The notes beneath the pieces are model-generated. The model saw nothing but the letters and a program-made list of their open reading frames with translations, did not search any database and was not told the DNA's origin. DNA of 64,000 bases from Mycolicibacterium komossense (GTDB taxonomy: Bacteria; Actinomycetota; Actinomycetes; Mycobacteriales; Mycobacteriaceae), in contig NZ_JACKTY010000040.1 of NCBI RefSeq assembly GCF_025822605.1, positions 187 through 64,186 of the forward strand, given 5' to 3'. This document shows positions 43,428-51,773 of this stretch, one piece after another (within the stretch, counting starts at the first letter, position 1; the number at the start of each line of letters is the position of its first letter). The position numbers and the translations under genes are program-made.

Positions 43428-44519
43428 TCAGGGTAGGGCCCTATCCGGGGTGCGGTAGGTGCCGGCGCCGGTGACGAACGGCAGGCTCAGCGTCGTGCTG
43501 ATACCCGCGGGTGCTTCGAGCACCGCCGGGATCGCGTTCACGATGCGACCGGCCGCGGCCAGGATCGCCGCATAGGGGGCGCCGCCGTTTTTGCTGGTCG
43601 GGACGATATCGACGAAATACGACGGTTCGCCGGTGATCTCGACCCGGTACGAGCCGCCCGGGTGAGCGGGCTGCGCCCAGTCTGGCCGCAGGTCCGCACG
43701 CAGACGCGTGACGTGCTCGACGACGATGGCCGGATGCCCGTCGACCAGCCCTTCGATCTGGAAGCGCAAGGCCGCGACGGTGCCTTTCGCGATCCGCCCG
43801 ACGGCGACGTCGAAGTCCTCCGGCGCCGGCTCTTGTTCGACCGAGTCCCTGATCTCGTCGACCTCGATGCCCAGGCCTGCGGCGAGCTGACGGATTGCGG
43901 TACCCCAGGCGATGCTCAGCACGCCGGGCTGGAACAGGATCGGAAAGTCGCCGATCGCGTTGCCGAAGCCCATCACGTCGAACATCACCGTGGCACCGTC
44001 ATAGGTGGCGTAGTCGGCGATCTCCATGGTGCGCACCTGCTCGATGCGCTGGCAGGTGCTGGCGATCGCCAGCGGAAGTAGGTCGGTACCGAACCCGGGA
44101 TCGACACCGGTGATGAAGATGGTCGAATTACCCTGCCGCGCCGCATCTTCGACGCGATCGATGTATTTGTCCGGGATTACTCCCCAGGGGTACTGCAACA
44201 CCCCAGGCGCCGATCCGACGACGTTGATCCCGGCGGCGAGTGCGCGCATGACTTCGGCCATCGCCTCGGGCATCCGGGTGTCGCCGTCGGCGGTGTAGAC
44301 CAGGCAGTCCGGCGCGGTGTCCAGCGCGGCGTCGACGCCCTTGGTGGCGATGATTCCGGTGGCGACGTCCATCCCGGCAAGCTCACCGGCATCCGTGCCG
44401 ACCTTGGCCTCGGCCGACACGCCGACCGCTGTCAGCTCGAACCGGGGGTCCTCGATGAGTTGCGCCAGCGCAAGGCTGCCGCAGTTACCGGGACCGATTA
44501 ACGCAACACGGATGGCCAT
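43428..44519 (-). CDS. Dihydrodipicolinate-reductase-like NAD(P)-binding protein
   Basis: 363 aa. Rossmann N-terminus MAIRVALIGPGNCGSLALAQL, followed by VYTADGD and a GVDPGFGTDLLPLAIAS segment typical of mycobacterial DapB-like proteins often found among lipid or steroid catabolic genes. It is much longer than true DapB (about 245 aa), so lysine synthesis is unlikely. ATG 44519 is preferred. Divergent from the SDR at 44599 with a KstR-type box between. Confidence 0.8.
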   Translation of the reverse strand: MAIRVALIGPGNCGSLALAQLIEDPRFELTAVGVSAEAKVGTDAGELAGMDVATGIIATKGVDAALDTAPDCLVYTADGDTRMPEAMAEVMRALAAGINVVGSAPGVLQYPWGVIPDKYIDRVEDAARQGNSTIFITGVDPGFGTDLLPLAIASTCQRIEQVRTMEIADYATYDGATVMFDVMGFGNAIGDFPILFQPGVLSIAWGTAIRQLAAGLGIEVDEIRDSVEQEPAPEDFDVAVGRIAKGTVAALRFQIEGLVDGHPAIVVEHVTRLRADLRPDWAQPAHPGGSYRVEITGEPSYFVDIVPTSKNGGAPYAAILAAAGRIVNAIPAVLEAPAGISTTLSLPFVTGAGTYRTPDRALP

Positions 44520-44550
44520 GGAACGAAGTATGCGTGTCCCGCCGCAAAAT

Positions 44551-44564
44551 TGGAACAAGTTCTA
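44551..44564. promoter_or_regulatory. KstR-type box between the DapB-like gene and the SDR
   Basis: TGGAACAAGTTCTA fits TNNAACNNGTTNNA fully. TAGCCT at 44585-44590 is 8 nt before the SDR start, at nearly the same distance from the box as in the site at 36163. It probably controls both divergent genes. Confidence 0.7.
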
Positions 44565-44598
44565 GTTCGGATTTCGGCTTGCGGTAGCCTGACCCGTC

Positions 44599-45342
44599 AT
44601 GGGACGCGTGGACGGAAAAGTCGTACTGATCAGCGGCGGTGCACAGGGGATGGGCGCCTCGCATGCACAGATGCTCGTCGCCGAGGGCGCCAAGGTCGTG
44701 ATCGGCGACATTCTCGATGACAAGGGGCAGGCGCTGGCCGACGAGATCGGCGATTCCGCGCGATATGTCCACCTCGACGTCACGCAGGCTGATCAGTGGG
44801 ATGCCGCGGTGGCCCTGGCCAACAGCGAGTTCGGCAGCCTGACTGGGCTGGTCAACAACGCAGGCATCGTCGCGCTGGGCAAGATCGGCAAGTTCGACAT
44901 GGCCAAATGGCAACAGGTCATCGACGTCAACCTCACCGGCACCTTTCTGGGCATGCAGGCGACCGTCGACTCGATGAAGGCTGCGGGCAACGGGTCGATC
45001 ATCAACGTGTCCTCGATCGAAGGCCTGCGCGGCGCCCCGATGGTGCACCCGTACGTGGCGTCGAAGTGGGCCGTGCGCGGTCTGTCCAAGTCGGCGGCAA
45101 TCGAGTTGGGCAAGTTCAACATCCGGGTCAACTCGATCCACCCCGGTTTCATCCGGACCCCGATGACCAAGCACTTCCCCGAGGACATGGTGACCACTCC
45201 TCTCGGCCGCCCGGGGCAGTCCCCCGAGGTGTCGACGTTCGTGGTCTTCCTGATCAGTGACGAGTCCTCCTATGCCACCGGCAGCGAGTTCGTGATGGAC
45301 GGTGGTCTGGTGACCGACGTGCCGCACAAGGACCTCTTCTGA
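44599..45342 (+). CDS. SDR oxidoreductase, FabG3/20-beta-hydroxysteroid-dehydrogenase-like
   Basis: 247 aa. SGGAQGMGASH cofactor loop, NNAG, SSIEGLRG, catalytic YVASKWAVRG, and DVTQ, HPGFIRTPM and DESSYATGSEF segments match M. tuberculosis Rv2002 (FabG3), a 3-alpha/20-beta-hydroxysteroid dehydrogenase. TAGCCT 8 nt before ATG suggests leaderless transcription, and a KstR-type box precedes it. Convergent with the acyl-CoA dehydrogenase gene cluster. Confidence 0.9.
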   Translation: MGRVDGKVVLISGGAQGMGASHAQMLVAEGAKVVIGDILDDKGQALADEIGDSARYVHLDVTQADQWDAAVALANSEFGSLTGLVNNAGIVALGKIGKFDMAKWQQVIDVNLTGTFLGMQATVDSMKAAGNGSIINVSSIEGLRGAPMVHPYVASKWAVRGLSKSAAIELGKFNIRVNSIHPGFIRTPMTKHFPEDMVTTPLGRPGQSPEVSTFVVFLISDESSYATGSEFVMDGGLVTDVPHKDLF

Positions 45343-45358
45343 CCGTTCGCACCGGAAT

Positions 45359-46414
45359 TCAGCGATAGCGCTGGGCAAGTCGTCTGCGGTGTGCGGCGGG
45401 TGAGCCGAACAACGCGCGGTTCAGTGCTGCACGTTTGAGGTAGACGTGCACACCGCTTTCCCAGGTGTACCCGATGCCGCCGTGCAATTGCATCGCCTTG
45501 CCGACCACCTCGACGGCAGCGCTGCACGCGTAGGACTTCGCCATCGACACCGCGGTCCCGGCATCGGGCCGGCCGTCGGTCACGGCGTCCACCGCGGCGC
45601 CGACCAGTTGCCGCGACATCGCGATCTGCACCATCATGGCCGCACACGCGTGCTTGACGGCCTGGAATGAGCCGATCGGCCGGCCGAACTGTTGCCGCAC
45701 AGCGGTATACGACACGGTTGCGGCCAGCATCGCCTCGCTCAAGCCGAGGCTGTCGCAGGCGATCGCCAGTGCCGCCCGGTCCGTCAACGCACCAACCGCG
45801 GTGTGGGCATCCCCCTCGAACGCCCACACCGACGATTCGGTGACCGACACGTCCGCCGCGGCCACCGCGGCAAAGCTGCGGGTGTCGTCGAGCACCGGCT
45901 GGGCCGTGACATCGAGCTCCGCGACATCGGCGGCGACGATCACCGGTATTCCCGAGGGGTCCCCCGCGAGCAGTAACAGGCGCTCGGCCTCGCCGGCGTC
46001 CGGCACGAACTCCGCCCGTCCGGACAGCTTCAGCCCGCCTGCGGAGGTGGTGATCTCGAAACCCGGATCGACCACCACCGCCAACCGGGCCGTGCCGACG
46101 GCCACCTGCTCAAGCAGTTCGTCGCGGAACACAGTGGGCTGCAGCAGGTTCAGCGCGCTCACCCCGAGCACCGCACCACCGACATAGGAGGTGCTGGCCG
46201 CGGCGCGTCCCAACTGTTCCAGGATGACGGCCACTTCGGCGAACGTCGCACCCGCACCACCGAGGGTGTCGGGCACCTCCAGTCCGGTCCAGCCCAGCTG
46301 AGCCAGGACTGGCCAGGCGACGTGCGAGCCGGCGTCCCCCTTGGCGAGCAGATCGACTGCCACCGCCCGGAGTTCGTCGTGGAGTTCGCCGAACTCCGAG
46401 GATTCGCCCGCCAT
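45359..46414 (-). CDS. Acyl-CoA dehydrogenase, short subunit (pair 2)
   Basis: 351 aa. C-terminal half has the ACAD core (AVRQQFGRPIGSFQAVKH, QLHGGIGYTWESGVHVYLKRA), where Glu of TWE aligns with the catalytic base of FadE27/FadE29-type subunits. The N-terminal half is reduced. Overlaps the longer fadE upstream as TGATG. Heteromeric alpha2beta2 enzymes of this kind act on bulky steroid-like acyl-CoAs in mycobacteria. Last gene of the minus-strand operon. Confidence 0.88.
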   Translation of the reverse strand: MAGESSEFGELHDELRAVAVDLLAKGDAGSHVAWPVLAQLGWTGLEVPDTLGGAGATFAEVAVILEQLGRAAASTSYVGGAVLGVSALNLLQPTVFRDELLEQVAVGTARLAVVVDPGFEITTSAGGLKLSGRAEFVPDAGEAERLLLLAGDPSGIPVIVAADVAELDVTAQPVLDDTRSFAAVAAADVSVTESSVWAFEGDAHTAVGALTDRAALAIACDSLGLSEAMLAATVSYTAVRQQFGRPIGSFQAVKHACAAMMVQIAMSRQLVGAAVDAVTDGRPDAGTAVSMAKSYACSAAVEVVGKAMQLHGGIGYTWESGVHVYLKRAALNRALFGSPAAHRRRLAQRYR

Positions 46415-47586
46415 CAGACGGGGATCGGCTCTCGTGGCATCCCGAGTCCGCGCTCGGCAATGATGGTCCGCTGAATTTCGCTCGCCCCGCCGGGGATGGT
46501 CCACTCCCAGGATCCGATGAAATCCAACACCCACGCACCGGACTCCCAGCCGCTCGACATCGGCTTGGTCAGAACCGTGTGGGCGGCCAACCCACCCACC
46601 TCGGCACCGAAATCGGTCAGGCGTTGCAGTAATTCGCTGTAGCAGAGTTTGACGATCGACGCATCCGCCGGGCCGGCCGTGCCTGTGTGGCTGTGCTCGA
46701 CGAGCTCACGGCACAACCCACGCAGGCCGGCGATCTCGATCTCGAACTGCGCCAGTCGGTCCGCCACCGCGGCATCGTCGATCGGGCGACAGGTTTCGAC
46801 CAGCCACCGGAAGCCCGCGTTACCGAGACGCTCAGCCAGTTCCAGCATCGTCATACCACGCTCGGCGCCCAAGGTGGCCTGCGCGACCTGCCAGCCGGCG
46901 TTCTCGGCGCCGACCAGGTTCGCCGCCGGTATTTCCACGTCATTGAGGAAGATCTCGCAGAAGTGCGAATCCCCGACCGCGTTGCGGATCGGCCGGACGT
47001 CGACACCAGGTACGCTCATATCCATCAAGAAGTAGGAAATACCTTTGCGTTTCGGGGCCGCCGGGTCGGTGCGGGCCAGGAGCAGACACCAGTCTGCGTG
47101 CATTCCGCCACTGGCCCACAGCTTCTGGCCGTTGACGATGAACCGGTCGCCATCCCGACGCGCAGTGGTCCGCAGTGCGGCGAGGTCGGATCCGGCCTCC
47201 GGCTCGGAAAAACCCTGCACCCAGATCTCACCGTCGCGGATGGCCGGCAGATGCCGTCGGCGTTGCTCGTCGGTACCGGCCACCAACAGCGTCGAGGCCG
47301 CGTGGTGGATGCCGACGAACGCCAACACCAAGCGGGGCGCGTCATGGGCGGCCAGTTCCTGATACAGCACGACCTGTTCATCGACGGACATGCCGCCGCC
47401 CCATTCACTCGGCCAGTGCGGCACTGCGTAACCCGCCGCGTTCAGTTCGGCGAACCACGATTTTTGGAACGCGACGAACTCCTCGCCGCTGACTCCGCTC
47501 TGCGTCCGGCGCCAGTCTGCCGGGGTATGCGCCCGGCACCAGTCCCGTACCTGGGCCCGGAACTCGCCGAGATCCGTGGCGGTCAC
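46414..47586 (-). CDS. Acyl-CoA dehydrogenase, long subunit (pair 2)
   Basis: 390 aa, a full-length ACAD. WVQGFSEPEAGSDLAALRTTA and DRFIVNGQKLWASGG bind FAD and substrate, and the end PGGASEIQRTIIAERGLG carries the adenine-contacting segment. There is no TWE-like base near the C-terminus. GTG start at 47586 overlaps the preceding gene. With its partner it probably forms a heterotetramer. Confidence 0.88.
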   Translation of the reverse strand: MTATDLGEFRAQVRDWCRAHTPADWRRTQSGVSGEEFVAFQKSWFAELNAAGYAVPHWPSEWGGGMSVDEQVVLYQELAAHDAPRLVLAFVGIHHAASTLLVAGTDEQRRRHLPAIRDGEIWVQGFSEPEAGSDLAALRTTARRDGDRFIVNGQKLWASGGMHADWCLLLARTDPAAPKRKGISYFLMDMSVPGVDVRPIRNAVGDSHFCEIFLNDVEIPAANLVGAENAGWQVAQATLGAERGMTMLELAERLGNAGFRWLVETCRPIDDAAVADRLAQFEIEIAGLRGLCRELVEHSHTGTAGPADASIVKLCYSELLQRLTDFGAEVGGLAAHTVLTKPMSSGWESGAWVLDFIGSWEWTIPGGASEIQRTIIAERGLGMPREPIPV

Positions 47587-48518
47587 GCCATCACTCCCAC
47601 ATCGCTGAACAGGCCGGTCAGGCCCCGCCGTCCGGCACGCTCGGTCAATCGGTCCTTGGTGGCAGACAAGCCGAACGGCAGCCGCCGCAACGGCTGGCTG
47701 TACCGCGACAGCCACGACAGCGCGGTCTCGTCGCAGAAGCCGACCGCACCGTGCAGTTGATGGCAGACGCGGAAGACGATCTCGGCGGCTTCGATCGCGG
47801 CCAGCCGCAGCGCAAGCGCATCCTCGACCGCCTCCGGCCGGTCGGTCCCGATGCTCCACAACGAATATTTGGCCAGCATTTCCAGTCCGCTGCGCTCCAC
47901 CTCGGCGTCGGTCAGCTGGAACTGAACACCCTGAAATCCCGACAGCGGCTGGCCGAACTGTTGGCGCAGCCGGATGTGGTTGATTGTGAGGTGCATTGCC
48001 CGGTCGAGCATCCCGAGCAGCGTCCAGCACGGCAGCACCAACCCGAGGGCGATGTCGCCGGTTCCTGCGTCGTCGAGCGGAGTCAGCTCCACCGAGCTGA
48101 CGAAACCGGCTCTCTGCGTTCCCAACCCGGTGACTGAACTGCGCACACCAGCGAGTGTCACTGCAGCCCAGCGAAATTCAAGACCGTAGAGCGGAGCGGA
48201 CGGCGCGTTATCGGCGACGACGATCAACCCATCTACGTCGAGGCCGGCGGGACGAGCCAGCCGCTCGGCCACCGGATAGGGCAACGCCCAGTACCCGGAG
48301 CTACGGCACAGCGCCGCGGCGGCTTCCAGTGCGTCGTTGTCGGTGCGAGGGTCGAGGTCCCAGGCACCGAGGCCGGCGAGCGCCGGCCCGACGAGCGCCG
48401 CCCTGGTCTCGGGCCGGGCCTGCGCCCGCTGGATCAGGCTGTCGCCGCCGGCCGCTTCGAATGCCCGCAGCGCCTCGCGGCCGTAGTCGGTCGCCTCGTC
48501 ACTCAGGTCGAGTTTCAC
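47583..48518 (-). CDS. Acyl-CoA dehydrogenase, short subunit (pair 1)
   Basis: 311 aa, shorter than normal ACAD (about 380). RLRQQFGQPLSGFQGVQ and CHQLHGAVGFCDETALSWLSR are conserved, with Glu of CDET at the place of the catalytic base. N-terminal domain reduced. GTG start overlaps the long subunit's stop as GTGA, the first of two long/short pairs in this operon. Confidence 0.87.
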   Translation of the reverse strand: MKLDLSDEATDYGREALRAFEAAGGDSLIQRAQARPETRAALVGPALAGLGAWDLDPRTDNDALEAAAALCRSSGYWALPYPVAERLARPAGLDVDGLIVVADNAPSAPLYGLEFRWAAVTLAGVRSSVTGLGTQRAGFVSSVELTPLDDAGTGDIALGLVLPCWTLLGMLDRAMHLTINHIRLRQQFGQPLSGFQGVQFQLTDAEVERSGLEMLAKYSLWSIGTDRPEAVEDALALRLAAIEAAEIVFRVCHQLHGAVGFCDETALSWLSRYSQPLRRLPFGLSATKDRLTERAGRRGLTGLFSDVGVMA

Positions 48519-49672
48519 GATGCCGCCAGCAGCGCGCGTGATAGCAGAATACGTTGCATCTCAATGCTTCCCGAGGAAACAGTGGAGGCCTGCGAGTACT
48601 TCCAATGGTCCTGCACCTCGCCACGGAACCACTGCGCGACGGCGGTCCCGGCGTGCTCAGAGGGGATCTCGGCGAGGATTTCCATCAGTACCTCGGCGCT
48701 GTCCTGATCGAGTTTGGTCACGGCGATCCGGTAGCTTGCCGCGTCGCCGGGGGCCACCCGGCCCGAGCTTTGCAGCGATACCAGCCGGTAGGCGAGCAGC
48801 CGGGCGCGGCGGCAGTGCAGCAGCATTCGAGACCAGCGGGCGCGCAGTTCCGCCGGCAACAGCTCCCACCCCTCACCGAGTGCCTTCGGGGCGGCCTGCA
48901 GCAGTCGTTCACATCGTGCGTACCGTGCGATCCCCACCCGTTCGAAGGCCAGCACGTCCTGCACGATCGACCAGCCGTCGCCGATGGTGCCGAGGACATC
49001 GGCGTCAGTGACCCGCAGATCGTCGAAGAAGACTTCGTTGAGATGGTGCGGGCCCATCATGCAGTCGATCGGCCGCACCGTGATCGCCGGATCCGACATC
49101 GGCACCAGGAAGATGGTCAGGCCCTGTTGTTTCTTCTCACCTCTGCTCGTCCGTGCCAGCAGAAAGCACCACTGGGCCATGGTGGCGTACGACGTCCAGA
49201 TCTTCTGGCCGCTGACCAGCCAGCCGTCTCCGTCGCGGCGCGCCGTCGTACGCAGCGACGCCAGATCCGAACCCGCCTCCGGTTCCGAGAAGCCCTGGCA
49301 CCAGATGACCTCACCACGTCCGATCGGTGGTAGGTGCTGCCGCTGCTGGCCCTCGGTGCCGTGGCGCATGATGGTCGGGCCGACCCAGTTGACACCCATG
49401 TACTGCGCGCCGCGCGGCTCGTGGTGTGCCCACATCTCCTCGCGAACCACTGTCTGCTCCCAGGCTGACGCACCGCCGCCGCCGAACTCCGCGGGCCAGG
49501 ACAGGCACAGCAGCCCTTTGTCGGCGAGTAGTCGGCAGAACTGTTGGGCCACTTCGAGATCCGCAGGGTCATCGGTGAAGGCGCCCAGATAGTCAGCGGG
49601 CACGTGGGCGTGCACCAGATCGCGTAGTTCGCGGCGCAGCTCCGCAGCCCCATCGCCCATATCGAAATCCAC
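48515..49672 (-). CDS. Acyl-CoA dehydrogenase, long subunit (pair 1)
   Basis: 385 aa. WCQGFSEPEAGSDLASLRTTA, DGWLVSGQKIWTSYA, and the C-terminal SSGSIEMQRILLSRALL show a full ACAD fold. The typical GGT-SEIQ is SSGSIEMQ here. GTG start 9 bp after the CaiB gene's stop. Pairs with the following short subunit. Confidence 0.88.
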   Translation of the reverse strand: MDFDMGDGAAELRRELRDLVHAHVPADYLGAFTDDPADLEVAQQFCRLLADKGLLCLSWPAEFGGGGASAWEQTVVREEMWAHHEPRGAQYMGVNWVGPTIMRHGTEGQQRQHLPPIGRGEVIWCQGFSEPEAGSDLASLRTTARRDGDGWLVSGQKIWTSYATMAQWCFLLARTSRGEKKQQGLTIFLVPMSDPAITVRPIDCMMGPHHLNEVFFDDLRVTDADVLGTIGDGWSIVQDVLAFERVGIARYARCERLLQAAPKALGEGWELLPAELRARWSRMLLHCRRARLLAYRLVSLQSSGRVAPGDAASYRIAVTKLDQDSAEVLMEILAEIPSEHAGTAVAQWFRGEVQDHWKYSQASTVSSGSIEMQRILLSRALLAAS

Positions 49673-49681
49673 CGTGATCCT

Positions 49682-50866
49682 CTATCCCGAGCCCACGACG
49701 GGCTCGACCCCGCCGGCCTGCCCTAGTTCGTCGAGCACGGCAGCGGTGTCGGCACCCAGCTCGGGGGCCGGTCCGGCGACGTGTCCCGGGGTTCGCGAAA
49801 ACCAGTTCGGCACACCGGGAAAGCGCACCGGGCCATACCGTGTCTGTACCGTCTCGAACAGCCCGACCGCGTTGAGGTGTTCGTTGTCGAAGAGGTCGTC
49901 GGGCGTGTTCAGCGCGGCGGCAGGGATCTGCAGTTCACCGAACAGCGCCAGCCATTCTGCAGTGGTCCGCTCCTTGAGGGTCTGCGCCACCAACCCGTAG
50001 ACCGTGTCGATGTGGCGGGCGCGGCGCTCCAGGGTGGCGTACAACTCCCCCGCCCACGGCGGTCGGACGGCGTTCACGAAGGCGTTCCAGTGCTTGTCGT
50101 TATAGATCAGCACCGCGACATATCCGTCACTGGTCTCGTACGGCCGCCGGTTCGGCGCCACCGTCCGCGGATAGATCGCCGGACCGAGCGGCGGGTCGAA
50201 CATGGCACCGTTGGCGTGTTCGACGAGCATGAACGACGCCATGGTCTCGAACATGCTGACCTCGACCTCTTGGCCCTCCCCGGCCCGTTCCCGGTGGAAC
50301 AGCGCCATCATGGTGGCGTACAGCGCGGTCAGCCCGCCAACCTTGTCGGCCATGATGGTGCCGACGTAGTTGGCCTCCCCGGTGAGTTGCTTCTGCACAG
50401 CCGGCAATCCGCATTCGGCCTGGATGGTGTCGTCGTAGGCGGGCCGGTCCGCTTCGGGTCCGCGGCGGCCGTAGCCGTAGCAGTTGGTGTAGACGATCCC
50501 GGGGTTGATGGCTGCGACGTCGTCATAGCCGAAGCCGAGTTTGACCACGGCCTTGGACCGCATGGAGTGGATGAACACGTCGGCGGTCTCGATGAGCGCG
50601 CGCAGGGCCGCCGCGCCGTCCTCAGTCCGTAGATCCAGCACCACACCGCGTTTTCCGCGGTTGACATTCTGGAAGACGCCGCTCATTCCCGGCGCGGGAC
50701 CGACCGAGATGTAGCGGGTGTTGTCGCCCGCCGGCGTCTCGACCTTGATCACGTCGGCGCCCATATCGGCCATGATCTGGGTGCAATACGGTCCCATCAC
50801 CATCGCGGTGAGGTCGATGACTCGCACGCCGCGCAGCGGGCCTGCGGCGTTGGCGCGGCTATCCAT
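49682..50866 (-). CDS. CaiB/BaiF-family CoA transferase
   Basis: 394 aa, the class III CoA-transferase fold, full length. RVIDLTAMVMGPYCTQIMADMGADVIKVE at the N-terminus, then NRGKRGVVLDL, and the YDDTIQAECG segment with the likely nucleophilic Asp. The family also contains alpha-methylacyl-CoA racemases, but those use a His/Asp pair not evident here. Could move CoA to the cluster's acid substrate. Overlaps the SDR gene by 8 bp. Confidence 0.88.
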   Translation of the reverse strand: MDSRANAAGPLRGVRVIDLTAMVMGPYCTQIMADMGADVIKVETPAGDNTRYISVGPAPGMSGVFQNVNRGKRGVVLDLRTEDGAAALRALIETADVFIHSMRSKAVVKLGFGYDDVAAINPGIVYTNCYGYGRRGPEADRPAYDDTIQAECGLPAVQKQLTGEANYVGTIMADKVGGLTALYATMMALFHRERAGEGQEVEVSMFETMASFMLVEHANGAMFDPPLGPAIYPRTVAPNRRPYETSDGYVAVLIYNDKHWNAFVNAVRPPWAGELYATLERRARHIDTVYGLVAQTLKERTTAEWLALFGELQIPAAALNTPDDLFDNEHLNAVGLFETVQTRYGPVRFPGVPNWFSRTPGHVAGPAPELGADTAAVLDELGQAGGVEPVVGSG

Positions 50867-51773
50867 GCGAAACCTCTCTGGCGGCCATCGCGAAGCTGTA
50901 CCGGATGTGATCGCCGTGCCCGCTTGGCACTACCGGGAAGATGATCGGGGTGGCGGTATCACGTACGGCGGCCATCTGTTCGGCCACCTCCTCGATCGAC
51001 CAGGACGGCCGGTAGACACCGGGTGTTTCCGCGATCACCGCCCGTGCCACCCGCCCGGCGATCGCGATCAGCATCTCGCCGGTGATCGAGCACGATTCGT
51101 GGGCCAGCCACCCGACCACGGGTGCCACCAGTTGCGGGTCCATCGGCGGATAGGCCGAGATGTCGATGCCGTCAGCCATTCTGGTGACTGCGCTCGGGAC
51201 GATAACGTTGCATCTGACGCCGTGTTCGGCGCCCTCGAGCGCCACCACGTTGGACAGCCCGATCAGCCCGGCCTTCGCGACGGCATAGTTGGCCACCTCG
51301 TGGTTGCCGTAGAGGCCGCCGATCGACGATGTCAATACCACTCGGCCGTAGCCGTTTTCGCACATCAACGGGAACGCGGGCCGCACCACGTGGAACGCAC
51401 CACGCAGGTGGACGTCCAGGACGGCGTCGAAATCGTCGTAGCTCATCGCCGCCAGCGATCCGCGCCGGACGTTACCCGCGTTGTGGATCAGGATGTCGAT
51501 GCGGCCGAATGCGTCGAGCGCGGTATCGACGATGGCCTGCCCGCCGCCCGGTGTCGTCACCGAGTCCGTGTTGGCGACGGCCTGGCCGCCCGCCGCCGCG
51601 ATCTCGTCGACCACCTGATGGGCGGGGCTCACGTCAGAGCCGTCTCCGGTCAGGCTGGCACCGGGATCGTTGACGACCACCCTGGCGCCGCGGGACGCCA
51701 GCAACAGGGCGTAGGCGCGGCCGAGTCCGCGTCCCGCGCCGGTGATCACCGCGACGCGGTCGGTGAATTTCAC
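50859..51773 (-). CDS. SDR oxidoreductase, MFE-2/17-beta-HSD4-like
   Basis: 304 aa. TGAGRGLGRAYA cofactor loop, VVVNDPGAS as in hydroxyacyl-CoA dehydrogenase domains of multifunctional enzyme 2, NAG, TSSIGG, and YAVAKAG. The C-terminal extension (after residue 235) is that of the same group. Likely oxidises a hydroxyacyl-CoA. GTG start overlaps the BVMO stop as GTGA. Confidence 0.88.
   Translation of the reverse strand: MKFTDRVAVITGAGRGLGRAYALLLASRGARVVVNDPGASLTGDGSDVSPAHQVVDEIAAAGGQAVANTDSVTTPGGGQAIVDTALDAFGRIDILIHNAGNVRRGSLAAMSYDDFDAVLDVHLRGAFHVVRPAFPLMCENGYGRVVLTSSIGGLYGNHEVANYAVAKAGLIGLSNVVALEGAEHGVRCNVIVPSAVTRMADGIDISAYPPMDPQLVAPVVGWLAHESCSITGEMLIAIAGRVARAVIAETPGVYRPSWSIEEVAEQMAAVRDTATPIIFPVVPSGHGDHIRYSFAMAAREVSHG

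Noticed and set aside
43434..43443. TAGGGCCCTA palindrome between whiB and the DapB-like gene
   Set aside because: Ten-base palindrome without a loop, inside the 3' end of a coding region; likely chance.
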